The notes beneath the pieces are model-generated. The model did no database searches. It was not told the DNA's origin and was given only the letters and a program-made list of their open reading frames with translations. Source: Kitagawia praeruptora (lineage: Eukaryota > Streptophyta > Magnoliopsida > Apiales > Apiaceae). From it: a DNA stretch of 64,000 nt. Positions within the stretch are counted from its first letter, which is position 1; each line of letters begins with the position of its first letter. The position numbers and the translations under genes were made by a program. Below, piece by piece: positions 38,619 to 49,913 of the stretch. Where the stretch lies: positions 123,864,001 to 123,928,000 of the forward strand of contig CM075346.1 in NCBI GenBank assembly GCA_037693485.1, given 5' to 3'.

Positions 38619-41305
38619 AAACCAAACCAAACCAAACATACCCAGTATATCCCGCTCAGAGCAGGGTCTGGGGAGGGTAAATTGTACGCAGACTATGCCC
38701 TCGCTTTTAAGGCAGGGAGGCTGTTTCCGTGAAGACCCTCGGCTATGTACACGACAAATACGGTGTGTGATATATGCACAGGAATCCGAATGGTACGAAA
38801 ATGTTCAAAGCAATACCTGAGCCCATGGCATTCTCCACATGGGACCTACCCGCCTGCTTGGAATTATGTTACTCAGGTCCTGATGTGCTCCGCTCTACCA
38901 GCCCAGTAAACCCCGCACCGGGATAAGACCCGTCCAATCTCCCTGCAACTGCAAAATCGCAAAATCGACAAATAGAAGACAATAAAAACGAAAAATGAGA
39001 ACGAAAAAGCCGAACTTCTAAGATAAAGCTAACCGAGACAACCCAACTCTGAGATTCTCTACAACAGAGCCGCTCCCTAAAAGAGAATCCACCACTCTAA
39101 TATGACGCCTCCAAGAGCACCTGTCAGCAGTCATGGTCTCATTCAAGTTTAAGGCCTTCAGATCCAACCTAAGCTGCTCTTCCCACGTCCTCCTCGGTCT
39201 GCCTCTCCTCCTCACCCCAACCACTGAAAGACTCTCGACCCTCCTCACTGGGGCTTCAGCCAGCCTCCTACGGACGTGGCCGAACCATCTCAACCTCCCT
39301 TCCCTGACTTTCGCCGAAAGAGGCGCGACTTCAAGCTCGCTCCTAAACACCCCATTCGGGATTCTATCTAACATCGTGCGCCCACACGACCACCGTAACA
39401 TCCTCATTTCGGCCACTTCCAACTTGCTTTCGAGGGCCTTCTTCGCCGCCCAACACTCAGAACCATAAAGCAACGCAGGCCGGATTGCCGCTCTATAGAA
39501 TTTCCCTTTAAGCTTTAAAGGAACCTTCTTGTCGCACATCACCCCTGACGCTGCCCTCCACCTTAGCCACCCAGCCTTGATACGATGTTTGACATCGTCT
39601 TCAACCTCACCTTCCTTCTGGATGATCGAACCTAGATACTTGAACTTATCCGTACTAGGTACGATCTGATCTTGAATCTTAACCTCCACTCCTTCCTCGT
39701 TGGCCTCACCACTGAAGTTACACCATAGATACTCGGTTTTAGATCGGTTCATACGTAATCCTCGGGACTCCAAAGTAGATCTCCATAACTCCAGCTTCTC
39801 GTTAGCCTCCCCCATCAACTCCGCCACTAACACGATATCATCAGCGAAAAGCATGCACCAAGGGACGGTATCTTGAATCCCTCGCGACATGACATCAAGG
39901 ATAAGAGCGAAAAGAAGAGGACTAAGGGCCGACCCCTGATGAAGCCCTATCTCAACAGGGAAAAAACGGGAGTCGCCCACTGGGGTCCGGACGCAAGAAG
40001 TAGCTTGGGAGTACATGTCTTGAATCGCCCTAACGTACGACGACGCCACTCTCCTCTCTACAAGGCTCTTCCAAATAGCTTCCCGGGGGATGTTATCATA
40101 AGCCTTCTCAAGATCAATGAACACCATATGAAGGTCTTTGCGACGCTCCCTGAACTTCTCCATAAGGCGTCTAACGAGATGGATGGCCTCGGTCGTCGAT
40201 CTCCCAGGCATAAATCCAAATTGATTCTCTGAGATTTCGACTTCTCTTCTAATCCGACATTCAACCACTCTCTCCCAAAGTTTCATAGTATGACTGAGTA
40301 ATTTAATACCCCGGTAGTTACTACAACTCTGGGCATCGCCTTTGTTCTTGAAAAAAGGGACCACGATACTACGCCTCCATTTTTCTGGCATCTTAGCACC
40401 GAAGAGGAGATCATTGAACAGATCTGCTAGCCATTGGACGCCAACCTCACCTAGACAAAGACACGCCTCGATTGGGATCTGATCCGGTCCAACCGCCTTC
40501 CCTCTAGCCATCTTTAGAAGGGCACCCTTGACTTCCTCCTTACTGATTCGCTCACAGGAACTGATAGAATGCACAGACGAAGAAGGGACCTCTTGCTCCA
40601 CACCAGTACCACTCCTCCTAGCCTCATTGAAAAGATTTTGGAAATACGAACTCCACCTCTCCTTGATAGCCTCTTCGCTCAATAACACTTGGCCTGAATC
40701 ATCCTTAACAAACTTAACAGAACCCAGGTCGCGCCGCCCTCTCTCCCTAGCTTTAGCTAGTTTACAGATAGCATTCGCTCCTTCCTTGGTATCTAGGCGC
40801 TTGTACAGCCTCTCATAGGCTTCCTCCTTGGCTTTCGCCACGGCCTTTTTTGCCTCTCGTCTCGCCACCTTGTACGCTTCCATCTTCAGAATCCTCTCCG
40901 CCCCTGCACACATGGACAAAAGCTCTTTAAAGAGCGCGAGTTTAGCCTTTACTTTCTTTTGAACCTCCTCGTTCCACCACCACGACTCCTTAAGACCACT
41001 GAACCTTCCTGAGGAAACCCCCACCACCTTCTCGCCCACACACCGAATAGCCTTCGCCACGTTGGTCCACCTACTGTTAGCATCCCCACCAAGCGCAAAA
41101 CAACCTTCGTTGGACAGAGACTCCCTGAATTCGGCCGCCTTCTCACCCTTCAGATCCTTCCAAAGGATTCTTGGTCTGAACTCTCTCGACCTGCGAACAA
41201 CTCGACCCCCCATGACTAGATCCATGACCAGCATCAACTCGACCCCCCATGACTAGATCCATGACCAGCAGCCGATGCTGAGATGCACACGCCTTCTCAC
41301 CAATA
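38619..41305 (-). mobile_element. RTE-clade LINE, 5'-truncated
   Basis: Read on the minus strand, the element carries a reverse transcriptase frame (41237-39018) followed by a 3' tail of about 370 bases and a simple repeat of TTTGG units at the end (plus strand ACCAAACCAAACCAAAC, 38621-38637). The N-terminal endonuclease of RTE elements is missing: the homology begins with KACASQHRLLVMDLVM near 41300, the linker just after that domain. A duplicated segment of about 37 bases at 41211-41270 lies near the truncated end. No target duplication was found. It lies about 170 bases upstream of the ankyrin/PGG exon at 41469. Confidence 0.8.
39018..41237 (-). CDS. LINE reverse transcriptase (RTE type), long open remnant
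   Basis: 739 codons open without interruption. RT motifs in order: KAVGPDQIPIE, SNYRGIKLL, QFGFMPGRSTTEAI, VFIDLEKAYDNIPRE, GLHQGSALSPLLF, and the catalytic CMLFADDIV. After RT come the thumb region (KYLGSII) and a C-terminal part with RPALLYGSECW, RMLRWSCGRT and RWFGHVRRR, as in plant RTE-like LINEs. The ATG used here is internal; the true ORF began upstream with the endonuclease, now lost. GC content is clearly higher than in the neighbours. The FADD box is intact, but without endonuclease and 5' end it cannot be autonomous. Confidence 0.9.
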   Translation of the reverse strand: MMLVMDLVMGGRVVRRSREFRPRILWKDLKGEKAAEFRESLSNEGCFALGGDANSRWTNVAKAIRCVGEKVVGVSSGRFSGLKESWWWNEEVQKKVKAKLALFKELLSMCAGAERILKMEAYKVARREAKKAVAKAKEEAYERLYKRLDTKEGANAICKLAKARERGRRDLGSVKFVKDDSGQVLLSEEAIKERWSSYFQNLFNEARRSGTGVEQEVPSSSVHSISSCERISKEEVKGALLKMARGKAVGPDQIPIEACLCLGEVGVQWLADLFNDLLFGAKMPEKWRRSIVVPFFKNKGDAQSCSNYRGIKLLSHTMKLWERVVECRIRREVEISENQFGFMPGRSTTEAIHLVRRLMEKFRERRKDLHMVFIDLEKAYDNIPREAIWKSLVERRVASSYVRAIQDMYSQATSCVRTPVGDSRFFPVEIGLHQGSALSPLLFALILDVMSRGIQDTVPWCMLFADDIVLVAELMGEANEKLELWRSTLESRGLRMNRSKTEYLWCNFSGEANEEGVEVKIQDQIVPSTDKFKYLGSIIQKEGEVEDDVKHRIKAGWLRWRAASGVMCDKKVPLKLKGKFYRAAIRPALLYGSECWAAKKALESKLEVAEMRMLRWSCGRTMLDRIPNGVFRSELEVAPLSAKVREGRLRWFGHVRRRLAEAPVRRVESLSVVGVRRRGRPRRTWEEQLRLDLKALNLNETMTADRCSWRRHIRVVDSLLGSGSVVENLRVGLSRLALS

Positions 41306-44179
41306 TGCCACATGAAAAGTTGAAAACCTTTTACAAGATATCTCTACAAATATTTCAAATGCTTACAGTAGCTGAAGCCTGAAGGTTTCTTAACTCTTCA
41401 CTTCCACAGTTTTGTTGTGCTTTTTACATGTGCCCGCATTTTTTGTCAGCTTAATATCATATTCAAGAATGGAACTGCAACACCAACATTCTATTCAAAT
41501 TAGTCAGGTGCCTGTAGGTCAACTATTACGACGACCGCCCCCAGCACCGCCGCTACCAAAAAAGGGGAGGAACGGATGGATAAAGCCTGATGCAACTTAT
41601 CTATCGGGTTAGTTACTTTATTTCTTGAGATAAATTTATAGGCCTACATAAGCCTCAAACTTTACTAATTAATCGGGTTAGCTAGACACTTTCAGTACGA
41701 GGCACAAAACATCTACTAGTTTACTAAAATGATCGACCTATTAGTACTTCTGGAATACGTCCATTCCGAAGACATGGTGGTTTGTGCAAAACACATCTTA
41801 GGTGAAAAAATTATCAAAATTGATTTGTTAGAATATAGCATAAGATCCTGTTGGGGTCTTCCTTTAATACTTTAAGGTTTTAGATGAGTTAATTACTTAA
41901 CATGATTATTTTGCACTTTTTTAGAAGTCGCATCCTAATTAGTGACGAAATCAGGATTCAAAAAATATTAAGACTAAATTTTAAACTACATAATTGTCAT
42001 AGTGTCATCTAAATAATATACAAGCGTACACTACATATATTAGTTATTCGAGCTTGTTTATGGTCAGTGGACTTGTACGACGTTGCAATCTAAAAGTATG
42101 GAAAATGGTATGGTTTTGATGAGGTTCTGCTATTTGATATTAATGCAGAGGACCAAAGAGAAAATTACATGAATGTGTGTATTCCTCTGTACAATGCTGC
42201 GGTTAAAGGTGACTGGCATGCAGCTGAAGGAATTATAAGAGATAATTCGGAGGCGATATACAGGAGCATTACAAAGAGGGAAGATACTCTTCTTCACATT
42301 GTAGCATCCACAAAACACACTCACTTTGCCCGCAAGCTGGTGAACATGATGAAAGTTAAGGACTTGGAACTTCAAAATGGAGATGGGGAAACAGCTCTCT
42401 TCTTAGCATTAGCTTCAACCATTGAAATGGTTGACATTTTGCTGAATAGGAATACTGACCTCACTACAAGGATTTTTGCTTTAGACAACAGGCAAAACGT
42501 GTTGTCTGAATATACCAAAAACTGTTGACTATTGAGAAGTCGTCTGATACACACCTCAGACAATACACGGCAAACTGTTGTGTGAAAGTTGAAAGACAAG
42601 TAAAAGCGACCTGAAAAGTGTTGTCTGATACCCAGAAACAACAACACTCGACTTAGCAACCATTGTTGTTTGGGATGCTACACAATAGTTTTAATTGAAT
42701 AAATACTTGTCTTAAAGGAAATCACACAATATTATGGTAGAATATTTTCATTGTTGTTTGGGATGCTACACAATTGTTTTAATTGAATAAATACTTGTCT
42801 AAAAGTAAATCACACAACATTATGGTAGAATTTATCCATTGTTGTTTGTGATGCTACACAATAATTTTAATTGAATACACACTTGTCTGAAAGGAAATTA
42901 CACAACATTCTTATAGAATTTATCCATTGTTTAGGATTCTACACAATAATTTTAATAGAATAGTTTTAATACTACTAATTTAGACAATAGTTTCAATTTA
43001 CAAAAAAATATCAACCAATATTCATCATAGTACCTATAAATATTAAAACTAGTACCTATAAATCTATAACATATGGAACAAACATTCACAGCCTTTCATA
43101 CTAGTTCATGTCCATTCTTCTCGGCCATGTGCTCCTTGCCTTCATCTTTGACCATGTTTGGCGTCACGTCTCTGTCGCAACACGCAACCTTCTGTCACAC
43201 CAGGGCTTTCCTTATCTTGTTCCTTCTTTTTAACTTCACTGCAAGTAGCATTGTCTACTCACCGTCGAACTTCTTCAGTACATTAAAAAATGGAACCTAG
43301 AAAACATTCTCAAGAGGTCAGAATCCATACCCAGATAAGTTCATAAATTTGGTTATGGAAAAAATACATACAATTAGATAGACAAGTCATACAGCATAGG
43401 TGGCGTAAGCGTAACCAGTGTCATTTTACAATTAGGTAAATCAACTATATATTATAATTATAACAATTAACCATCTGAACAATTATATTCCACAGGCCAA
43501 GCAAAAATAAACCGGGACTTCGTAGCCCTTCCTTTTAGAATAATTTTTTGCCTCTTTGCCAGGGATTGGTCGGAATTAAAGTGGACTATAAGCATTCTAT
43601 AAGATGAATTACTCAACAAACATGTAGATCATACAGCAATCTTACAATGATCTCACATGGAAAGCAAAATATAATCACTGAAAATGACATAAACCGTGAA
43701 AAATACTAATGTATATCAACTGTAGCTCTATATAAGAGCAGGAACACTGTGGTTTACTGTTTCCACCAATTTTAACTTCTGCTTTATTTTACGGAGTACA
43801 TAACTTTAGAAATTCATATATATTAGTTTTAAATGATATCTGGAATGTCTATAATTCATTGAAGGAGAATGCTTATAGATTCGTATCTCAAAACATAATG
43901 GAATTTCCTAAAGTATATTTTGTATAGCAGATATTATCAGATGTTTCTGAGTATTATTCTCTCCAAGTTTCATTTTTATAACGTGACTGTTTGATGTATC
44001 AATCTCATTTCTCGTACATGATTTTAGCCGGTTCCAACATACCAAAATACGTATATAAGTTTTCTCGACTCAATAATTAAACTGGATTACAGTTAACAGG
44101 TAAAAACTATCAAATGAATAAGATTGGCAAGAAATAGTTGACAAAGTGATGATTGATGACAAAAATAGAAGAGAAGTAC

Positions 44180-44574
44180 CTGAGGGATTATGTTTTTCTC
44201 CATTACATCCTGAAAAAGCGGCGGTGGTGGTAAATCCAATCCCAGCATTAAAAATGGCATCCTGCTAGTCTCGGTGACAACATTTGCACCTTCAGTTCTC
44301 ACAACCTCCAGTTCTCCCTAAAAACCCAATTCCAACTCCTTATGCATTTGTAAAAAGGGTAAGTAATTTAATATATGTCCATGCAGACAAGATATGAAAA
44401 GCAAACCTGAAAACACTCATGAATGATGCTGTGCTTTCTCTTTGAAGACTTGAGTTTTTCATGAAGCCTGTTCAGAAGCCATGACATAAACTCTACTGGG
44501 TCAGACTGAGAACCTATTTTGAAACGTTTATTACTTGCTTTCATAACCGCCTGTAGAAACTCATATGGACTCAC
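44180..44574 (-). pseudogene. Captured USP39/SAD1-like (spliceosomal ubiquitin-hydrolase-like) exons
   Basis: Minus-strand exon 44574-44407 encodes VSPYEFLQAVMKASNKRFKI then SQSDPVEFMSWLLNRLHEK; exon 44317-44180 encodes GELEVVRTE, SRMPFLMLGLDLPPPPLF and QDVMEKNIIPQ. Both are hallmark segments of the tri-snRNP protein USP39 (Sad1), an inactive ubiquitin-protease-like spliceosome factor. Splice borders are retained (acceptor TTGTACAG, donors CAG|GTTTGC and CAG|GTACTT) and the short intron is present. Only the middle of the protein is represented, so it is not functional. Confidence 0.9.
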
Positions 44575-45064
44575 CTGTACAAATGTGTAACAATAATTAA
44601 ACACATAATTGCTAAGGAAACAATAAGAATAACTAAAATGTATAGACAGGAACATCAAACCTGTCCTTTAAAGTTCTTAGAAATCAACAATTTACAAGAG
44701 GCCATGCAACACAAATAATGTACTTATACACACTTACAATGCAAAATATTTCAATTTTCATGCACTATGGACTCAGATGCCAATATAATAGAACTTTAGT
44801 AAAAGATCTGTCTCCTTGATCCTTTGCAACTAGAGCTACTAGCACAAACTTATTTAAAAAATTCTTTTAAACCATTTTAAACAAAGACACCATTTGATAT
44901 TAACAATTATATATCCGCTGATATATTCAGGATAAGATGGGCAACCAAGAATAATTCATTTGTGAAGTGATTTATATTGTCTCAGCAAAGTCTAAAAAAA
45001 GTTAAAAAGTACATTGGTAGTACAGAATATATTTGTCATTTAAGGTTATTTATAAGGATGATAT

Positions 45065-45864
45065 TATCACCTGCACTAGATTCTGAGCGCCTGTAGTCTG
45101 GTGTTGATAATTGTTTAGTACCAAGGCAATTATACAAACCAAATGCGTCAAATTGTAGAACACTCCTAACCGCATCAATGTATTCAGGTACCAGTTCCTT
45201 TAGTAAATGTTCAACCGCTTCATCTTCGGAGCCTAGATTACAAAAGCCACCTCCACTTACCTAGACATAAAATGCCATATATAGACAATATCTTTGCATC
45301 ATCACCTTCTGCAGGATTAAAATAATAATGTTTTATGTTGCTTGCTTACAGCCTCATGTATGTAATCATGTATTCTCTGTGAGACAATTCATCAAACAGA
45401 TTGTAATTACTCAAGCATAAAACAAATACAAAATGAAATTGTTACCCTTTTGCCTCTTCCATCCAATCCCCCCACCTCTTCCTCTGTCCACGCGGCCAAC
45501 ACACCATTTCCATTCACGACGCAGTCTCCATTACCACACCACACAAGATTACATGCAAGCTGAAAAATAATTAACCATCATCATTCCTTGCACTGTATTT
45601 ACATAAATTACCAATTTGAATCTAAGGTGAAACACAAATTTCAAATATTTATGGCTTGAAGTATTAATGGTTGGGAGCAGAGGAAGTATTTACAAATGAA
45701 CTGAGAACCTCAAATACTTGAACTCGGGTCGGACTCACTGTGTTCCTGTGAGTCGCCGCCGAGTTGACTTCAAAAAGCTTTGAATCTTCGATATTCTTCC
45801 TGTAGAACCTGAAAACAACATCAAAATCATCAAATATTTTGATAATTACACTGAATTGAATCAA
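45065..45864 (-). pseudogene. Captured exons of unidentified host gene(s)
   Basis: Three minus-strand exon-like blocks with splice borders: about 45810-45680 (RFYRKNIEDSKLFEVNSAAT, VSPTRVQVFEVLSSFVN), 45558-45446 (LVWCGNGDCVVNGNGVLAAW, EEEVGGLDGRGKR), and about 45255-45070 (GGFCNLGSEDEAVEHLLKEL, VPEYIDAVRSVLQFDAFGLY). They read like consecutive conserved coding exons upstream of the USP39-like pieces. I do not recognise the family; they may come from one gene or from several. Confidence 0.5.
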
Positions 45865-46689
45865 AAAGAAAAGTTAGGGTTAGATAAAATTGGAACAGAA
45901 TCACGGGGCTTTTGAGATATAATGTTTAACACATCATTTCGAACAAAAATTTATCAAGAACTAACTAAAAACTCATCGAATCGAAGGAGAATAGAAGAGG
46001 ATGATTTTTAGGGATTGAAATCGAGTTTTTCTTTGAAAGTTACCCATGAGATATAGGTCGGGAACCAAGAAAATGGGGTCAGATTTTATGAGAAATGGTT
46101 GATTCGAACGAAAAATGAAGAACTGGTGGTGCGATGGTTGTGAGAGTAAGTCGGCTTAGACAGTGGAGGGAGAAGGGTTAGAATATGTTAAGGGGGAAAA
46201 GTATATACCGCCTAAATATTTAGAGATTAAGGGGGAAGTGAAATAAGGGTAGGAAATGTAATGTTGATAAGGGGGGAAATGAATTAAAAGAGGGAACTAA
46301 AATTTGGACAAGGAAATTCTTCAAGAATTATAGAACTTTAATAAATTATATATATATAAATAAATGTCATATTATTTGTTAATTTATATATATTTATTTT
46401 AGTTATGTGTAAAAGTAATTTGAGGGTGAAATTTTTGTTAAGAGGGAAACAAATTATTAGCAAAAGGGGTGGAATGAGGGAGAACTGAACGGGAGAAATA
46501 AATTTGTTAGGCAGTCAAATGAAATTTTTTAGGATGAGTAGTACTTTTAAGATATTTACATTATAAAATCATATAAGATAAATTTAAAAATTCCTAATTT
46601 TTTTCCATATTATTAAAGTAATTAGATATTAATATTCGTACGATTGGATCATTAAAAAACTAATCCAGATTTGAACAAAAAATAAAAAG

Positions 46690-47160
46690 GTCGGGTTATA
46701 CGGGAGTCAAGATCAAGCTTATTAAATGTTATTCCAAAATTTTCAAAAAATAATAAATTATTTTAATTAGGTAAATTAGCGGTCAACTAGTAATTTGACT
46801 TAAACCCCTAAACTACTTCTCGTTCCCGATTCTTGATTCGATTTTTTTGAAATAGAATTTCAAAGATCGAACTGTACGGGAGTCAAGATCAATCTTATTA
46901 AATGTTATTCCAAAAATTTCAAAAAATAATAAATTATTTTGATTAGGTAAATTAGCGGTCAACTAGTAATTTGACTTTAATCCCTAAACTAGTTCTCGTT
47001 CCCGATTCTTGATTCGATTTTTTTGAAATAGAATTTCAAAGATCGAACTGTACGGGAGTCAAGATCAATCTTATTAAATGTTATTCCAAAAATTTCAAAA
47101 AAAAATAAATTATTTTGATTAGGTAAATTAGCGGTCAACTAGTAATTAGCGGTAAATATC
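46690..47160. repeat. Tandem repeats of 176-186 bp inside the CACTA element
   Basis: The phrase GGGAGTCAAGATCAA recurs at 46692, 46878 and 47054, each followed by the same CTTATTAAATGTTATTCC, AGCGGTCAACTAGTAA and CGTTCCCGATTCTTGATTCG segments. Further copies of CATCCGTACGGTTGGATC follow to 47590. Satellite-like interior arrays also occur in the element at 1-1400. Confidence 0.8.
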
Positions 47161-47589
47161 ATACAAGAATGATTTGTTTTTATCTAATTTTTTTACACAT
47201 CACTAAAATCAGTATATAACACCATCCGTACGGTTGGATCATCGAAAAATATTTTTTTAAAAATAGATCATGTTCAATCGGTACGACACTAGTTAGAGGA
47301 AGTAGTACTTTTGGCGGATTTATATTATAACACGTACAAGAATGATTTCTTTTTTCTAATTTTTTGTACACATCACTCAAATCATTAGATATTAACATCC
47401 GTACGGTTGGATCGTCGAAAAAAATTTAAAAAAAATATTATTCCAAAATTATACTAGTTTGACCAAGTAGTACTTTGACAGTTGACCATTAAAATATCAT
47501 ACAAGAATGATTTCTTTTTTTCTAATTTTTTTTACACATCACTAAAATCAGTATATAACATCATCCGTACGGTTGGATCATCGAAAAAT

Positions 47590-47652
47590 ATTTAGGGGTT
47601 AGGGTTTTTGGTTTAGGGTTAGGTTTTTTGGTTTAGGGTTTAGGGGTTTTGA
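47590..47652. repeat. Telomere-like degenerate repeat
   Basis: GGGTTAGGGTTTTTGG and GGTTTAGGGTTAGG variants of the plant telomere unit TTTAGGG repeat for about 60 bases inside the CACTA element. This is an interstitial short stretch, not a telomere. Confidence 0.7.
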
Positions 47653-49049
47653 TTAATGAGTTGTGTTCTTCGTGTTCTTCATAATTAAACGAAAATTTGA
47701 ATGCGTTACCGAAATCCGATTGAGACGTACAAATAGTTGAATCGAAGCTCTCGACCAATACTTCATTCCTGTACAATCAAATCAAGTGTAGGTATCATCG
47801 ATTATTTGTTATTAATTTTTAAAATTCGAATTTAATTATGGTTAAAACATGAATTTTTGTGATTGAAGTTGTTTGAGTGATTTGATGCGTCCATGTTGTA
47901 GATTATTTTCTCCTGATCAATTTCATATATCATATGTTGAATTTGGAGTTCAATAACATGATCAAAAATCTGTTTGATTTTTGAATTGAGTTCTTGAATG
48001 TTCTTCGCGTTCTTCGTGTTCTTCAAAATCAAACTAGAATTTGGAGACGATATAGGGCTCCGTTTGAAACGCTCTTATAACCAAATCGAAGCTCTCATCA
48101 TCACCTTTCCTAACCCATAATCAGATTTAGTGCAGAAATAACTTCGAAATTCAGATCTTTTTTATTAATTAAACTCAAATTAATTCTTTAATTTTCGGAA
48201 ATAAGTCAGACAACGGTTTTTAAGATGAAAAACTGTTGTAGGAACCTCGTTCAGACAACAGTTTCGAGCAGAATTTCAAAACTCCCTCCATTTCAACTCA
48301 TCCCAAAATATTATTTCCCCCTATTTTCTATTCCTTTTTTTATTTCCCCCATTTTTTAAATTTCCAAATTTCAATTCCCCCATATTTTTGAATTCCCCCA
48401 AAATTTTGATTTCCCCCAAAATTTTGATTTCCCTCCATTTCAAATATTTTTTTTAAATTTTGTTCATAATCAGACAACGGTTTATTAATACCATAAAAAC
48501 CATTGTCTGAAGCTCTTTCAGACAATTCTTTTTAAAACCGTTGTGTGTTGGTTCACTGTCACACAACACTGTGAATAACATATTGTATGACTTCTAATTA
48601 GACAACATACCTAAAAACACTTGTCTGAATACAACAACGGTTTTCCTGGATATTGTGTTGCAGGCATTCACACAACACTTATTTGCTAAGGCTTGTCTAA
48701 TGTTAAAAATACTTATGCATTTACACAACACCCCTGTTTTGGCCCATTGTGTGAATGTTGGATTACACAATACTTTTTCGAGTAGGAAAATAACAGTTGT
48801 CTGATCATTTCGGGCAACACTTTTTTCCATGGGTGTTGTCTGATAGGTGTCGTCTATTGCCAGATTTCTTGTAGTGCCTGTTAGAAATCCGTAACAAGGA
48901 TAACTCGCCACCATTCTTGTGCGCAGTTAAGTATGGGAACAAACACATGGTGTCATATATTTATCTCAAGACTAATCTGGCAAATGAAACGTGGAATACG
49001 TTTGATCAAAAAAGTATACTGATTGTTTGTCTTGCTTTCGGCCTATACG

Positions 49050-49913
49050 GTACAATTTCAAAATTTTCCACTTGCAAGTGACACACTAGTATATAATTTG
49101 CTAATGGTTTTTAAGAATCTTCTATACATGATTTCTACTTAAATATATATTAATGTTTGTTCCATGTAATTGGGATATATTTGTGGTTCATTTCTCTCGG
49201 GCATTGTATCATGGCATTCCCCTAGGATCACATATGTTTAAGATAGAAAAACAAATGAAAGAGTAAATGGAGATTGTCATTAGCACAATGAAAAATCAAT
49301 AGTTCTCCTTTAAATACCATATGATTCCTATGATTGATGCTGTATAATTCCGTATGAAGCAAATCAGTGTCTTAAAATTGAGGCCTATTAGTTCCTGTCT
49401 ACTTAAGTTAGTGCAAAAGCTTTTCTAGTTAGATTGTGGTTTGCAATAGCGTCCTCGCACATTTTTGGGAAGTAAAACTTGAACTTATCGACTTATCTAT
49501 GGTTTTTAGGGTATTCCTTGTGGATTTATATGTCTACTACGTTCAAGACATACTTGTTTGGGTGGCTAATTGTACTTTTGAGAGAGATTATATGTGAGAA
49601 AATCGGAAAAAAAAACGAAGAGAGACTTGGCATGTTTTCTTTGTTCTGTTCCTGTATATATGTTCAAGTCATACTTGTTTGGGTTGTACTTCTGAAAGAG
49701 ATTATATCAGAGAAAATCAGGAAATAAAAAGTGGAAAAAAGAAGAAGAGAAATTCAGCATGTTATTTTTGTTCTGTTCCTTGTATAAGTTTGTGTGTATT
49801 AAAACTTCAAGGTCTAACCATTTAAAGTTTGTCTGCCCTTGTTATTGACTTTTGTTAAAGATTATTACAAGGGATATAGAAAACCATAAGGTTGAACATT
49901 TCTAATTTTGCAG
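49050..49913. other. Intron 2 of the best-preserved ankyrin/PGG copy
   Basis: Starts GTACAATTTC and ends TTTTGCAG. It contains an imperfect direct repeat of about 125 bases (about 49540-49660 and 49664-49785), each with CATACTTGTTTGGGT, GAGAGATTATAT-like and TTTGTTCTGTTCCT segments. No other feature is visible. Confidence 0.7.

Larger units (their letters stand above)
42462..48876. mobile_element. Complete non-autonomous Pack-CACTA element with USP39-like fragments
   Basis: Ends CACTACAAGGATTTTTG at 42462 and CAGATTTCTTGTAGTG to 48876; target duplication CCT at 42459-42461 and 48877-48879; 6415 bp. Subterminal repeats are of the AGACAACGGTTTT / TTGTCTGA family shared with the element ending at 5235. 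No transposase is seen. Captured exons lie on the minus strand between about 44180 and 45860, after a leader-like region at 46000-46300. Satellite-like 176-186-bp repeats fill 46690-47150 and a telomere-like stretch lies at 47590-47650. Confidence 0.95.

Noticed and set aside
39133..39468. Plus-strand frames across the LINE (also 39873-40232, 40528-40818)
   Set aside because: Antisense of the reverse transcriptase frame in a GC-rich region; no independent evidence.
47590..47652. Telomere or chromosome end
   Set aside because: Only about 60 degenerate bases, lying inside a complete CACTA element with its own target duplication.
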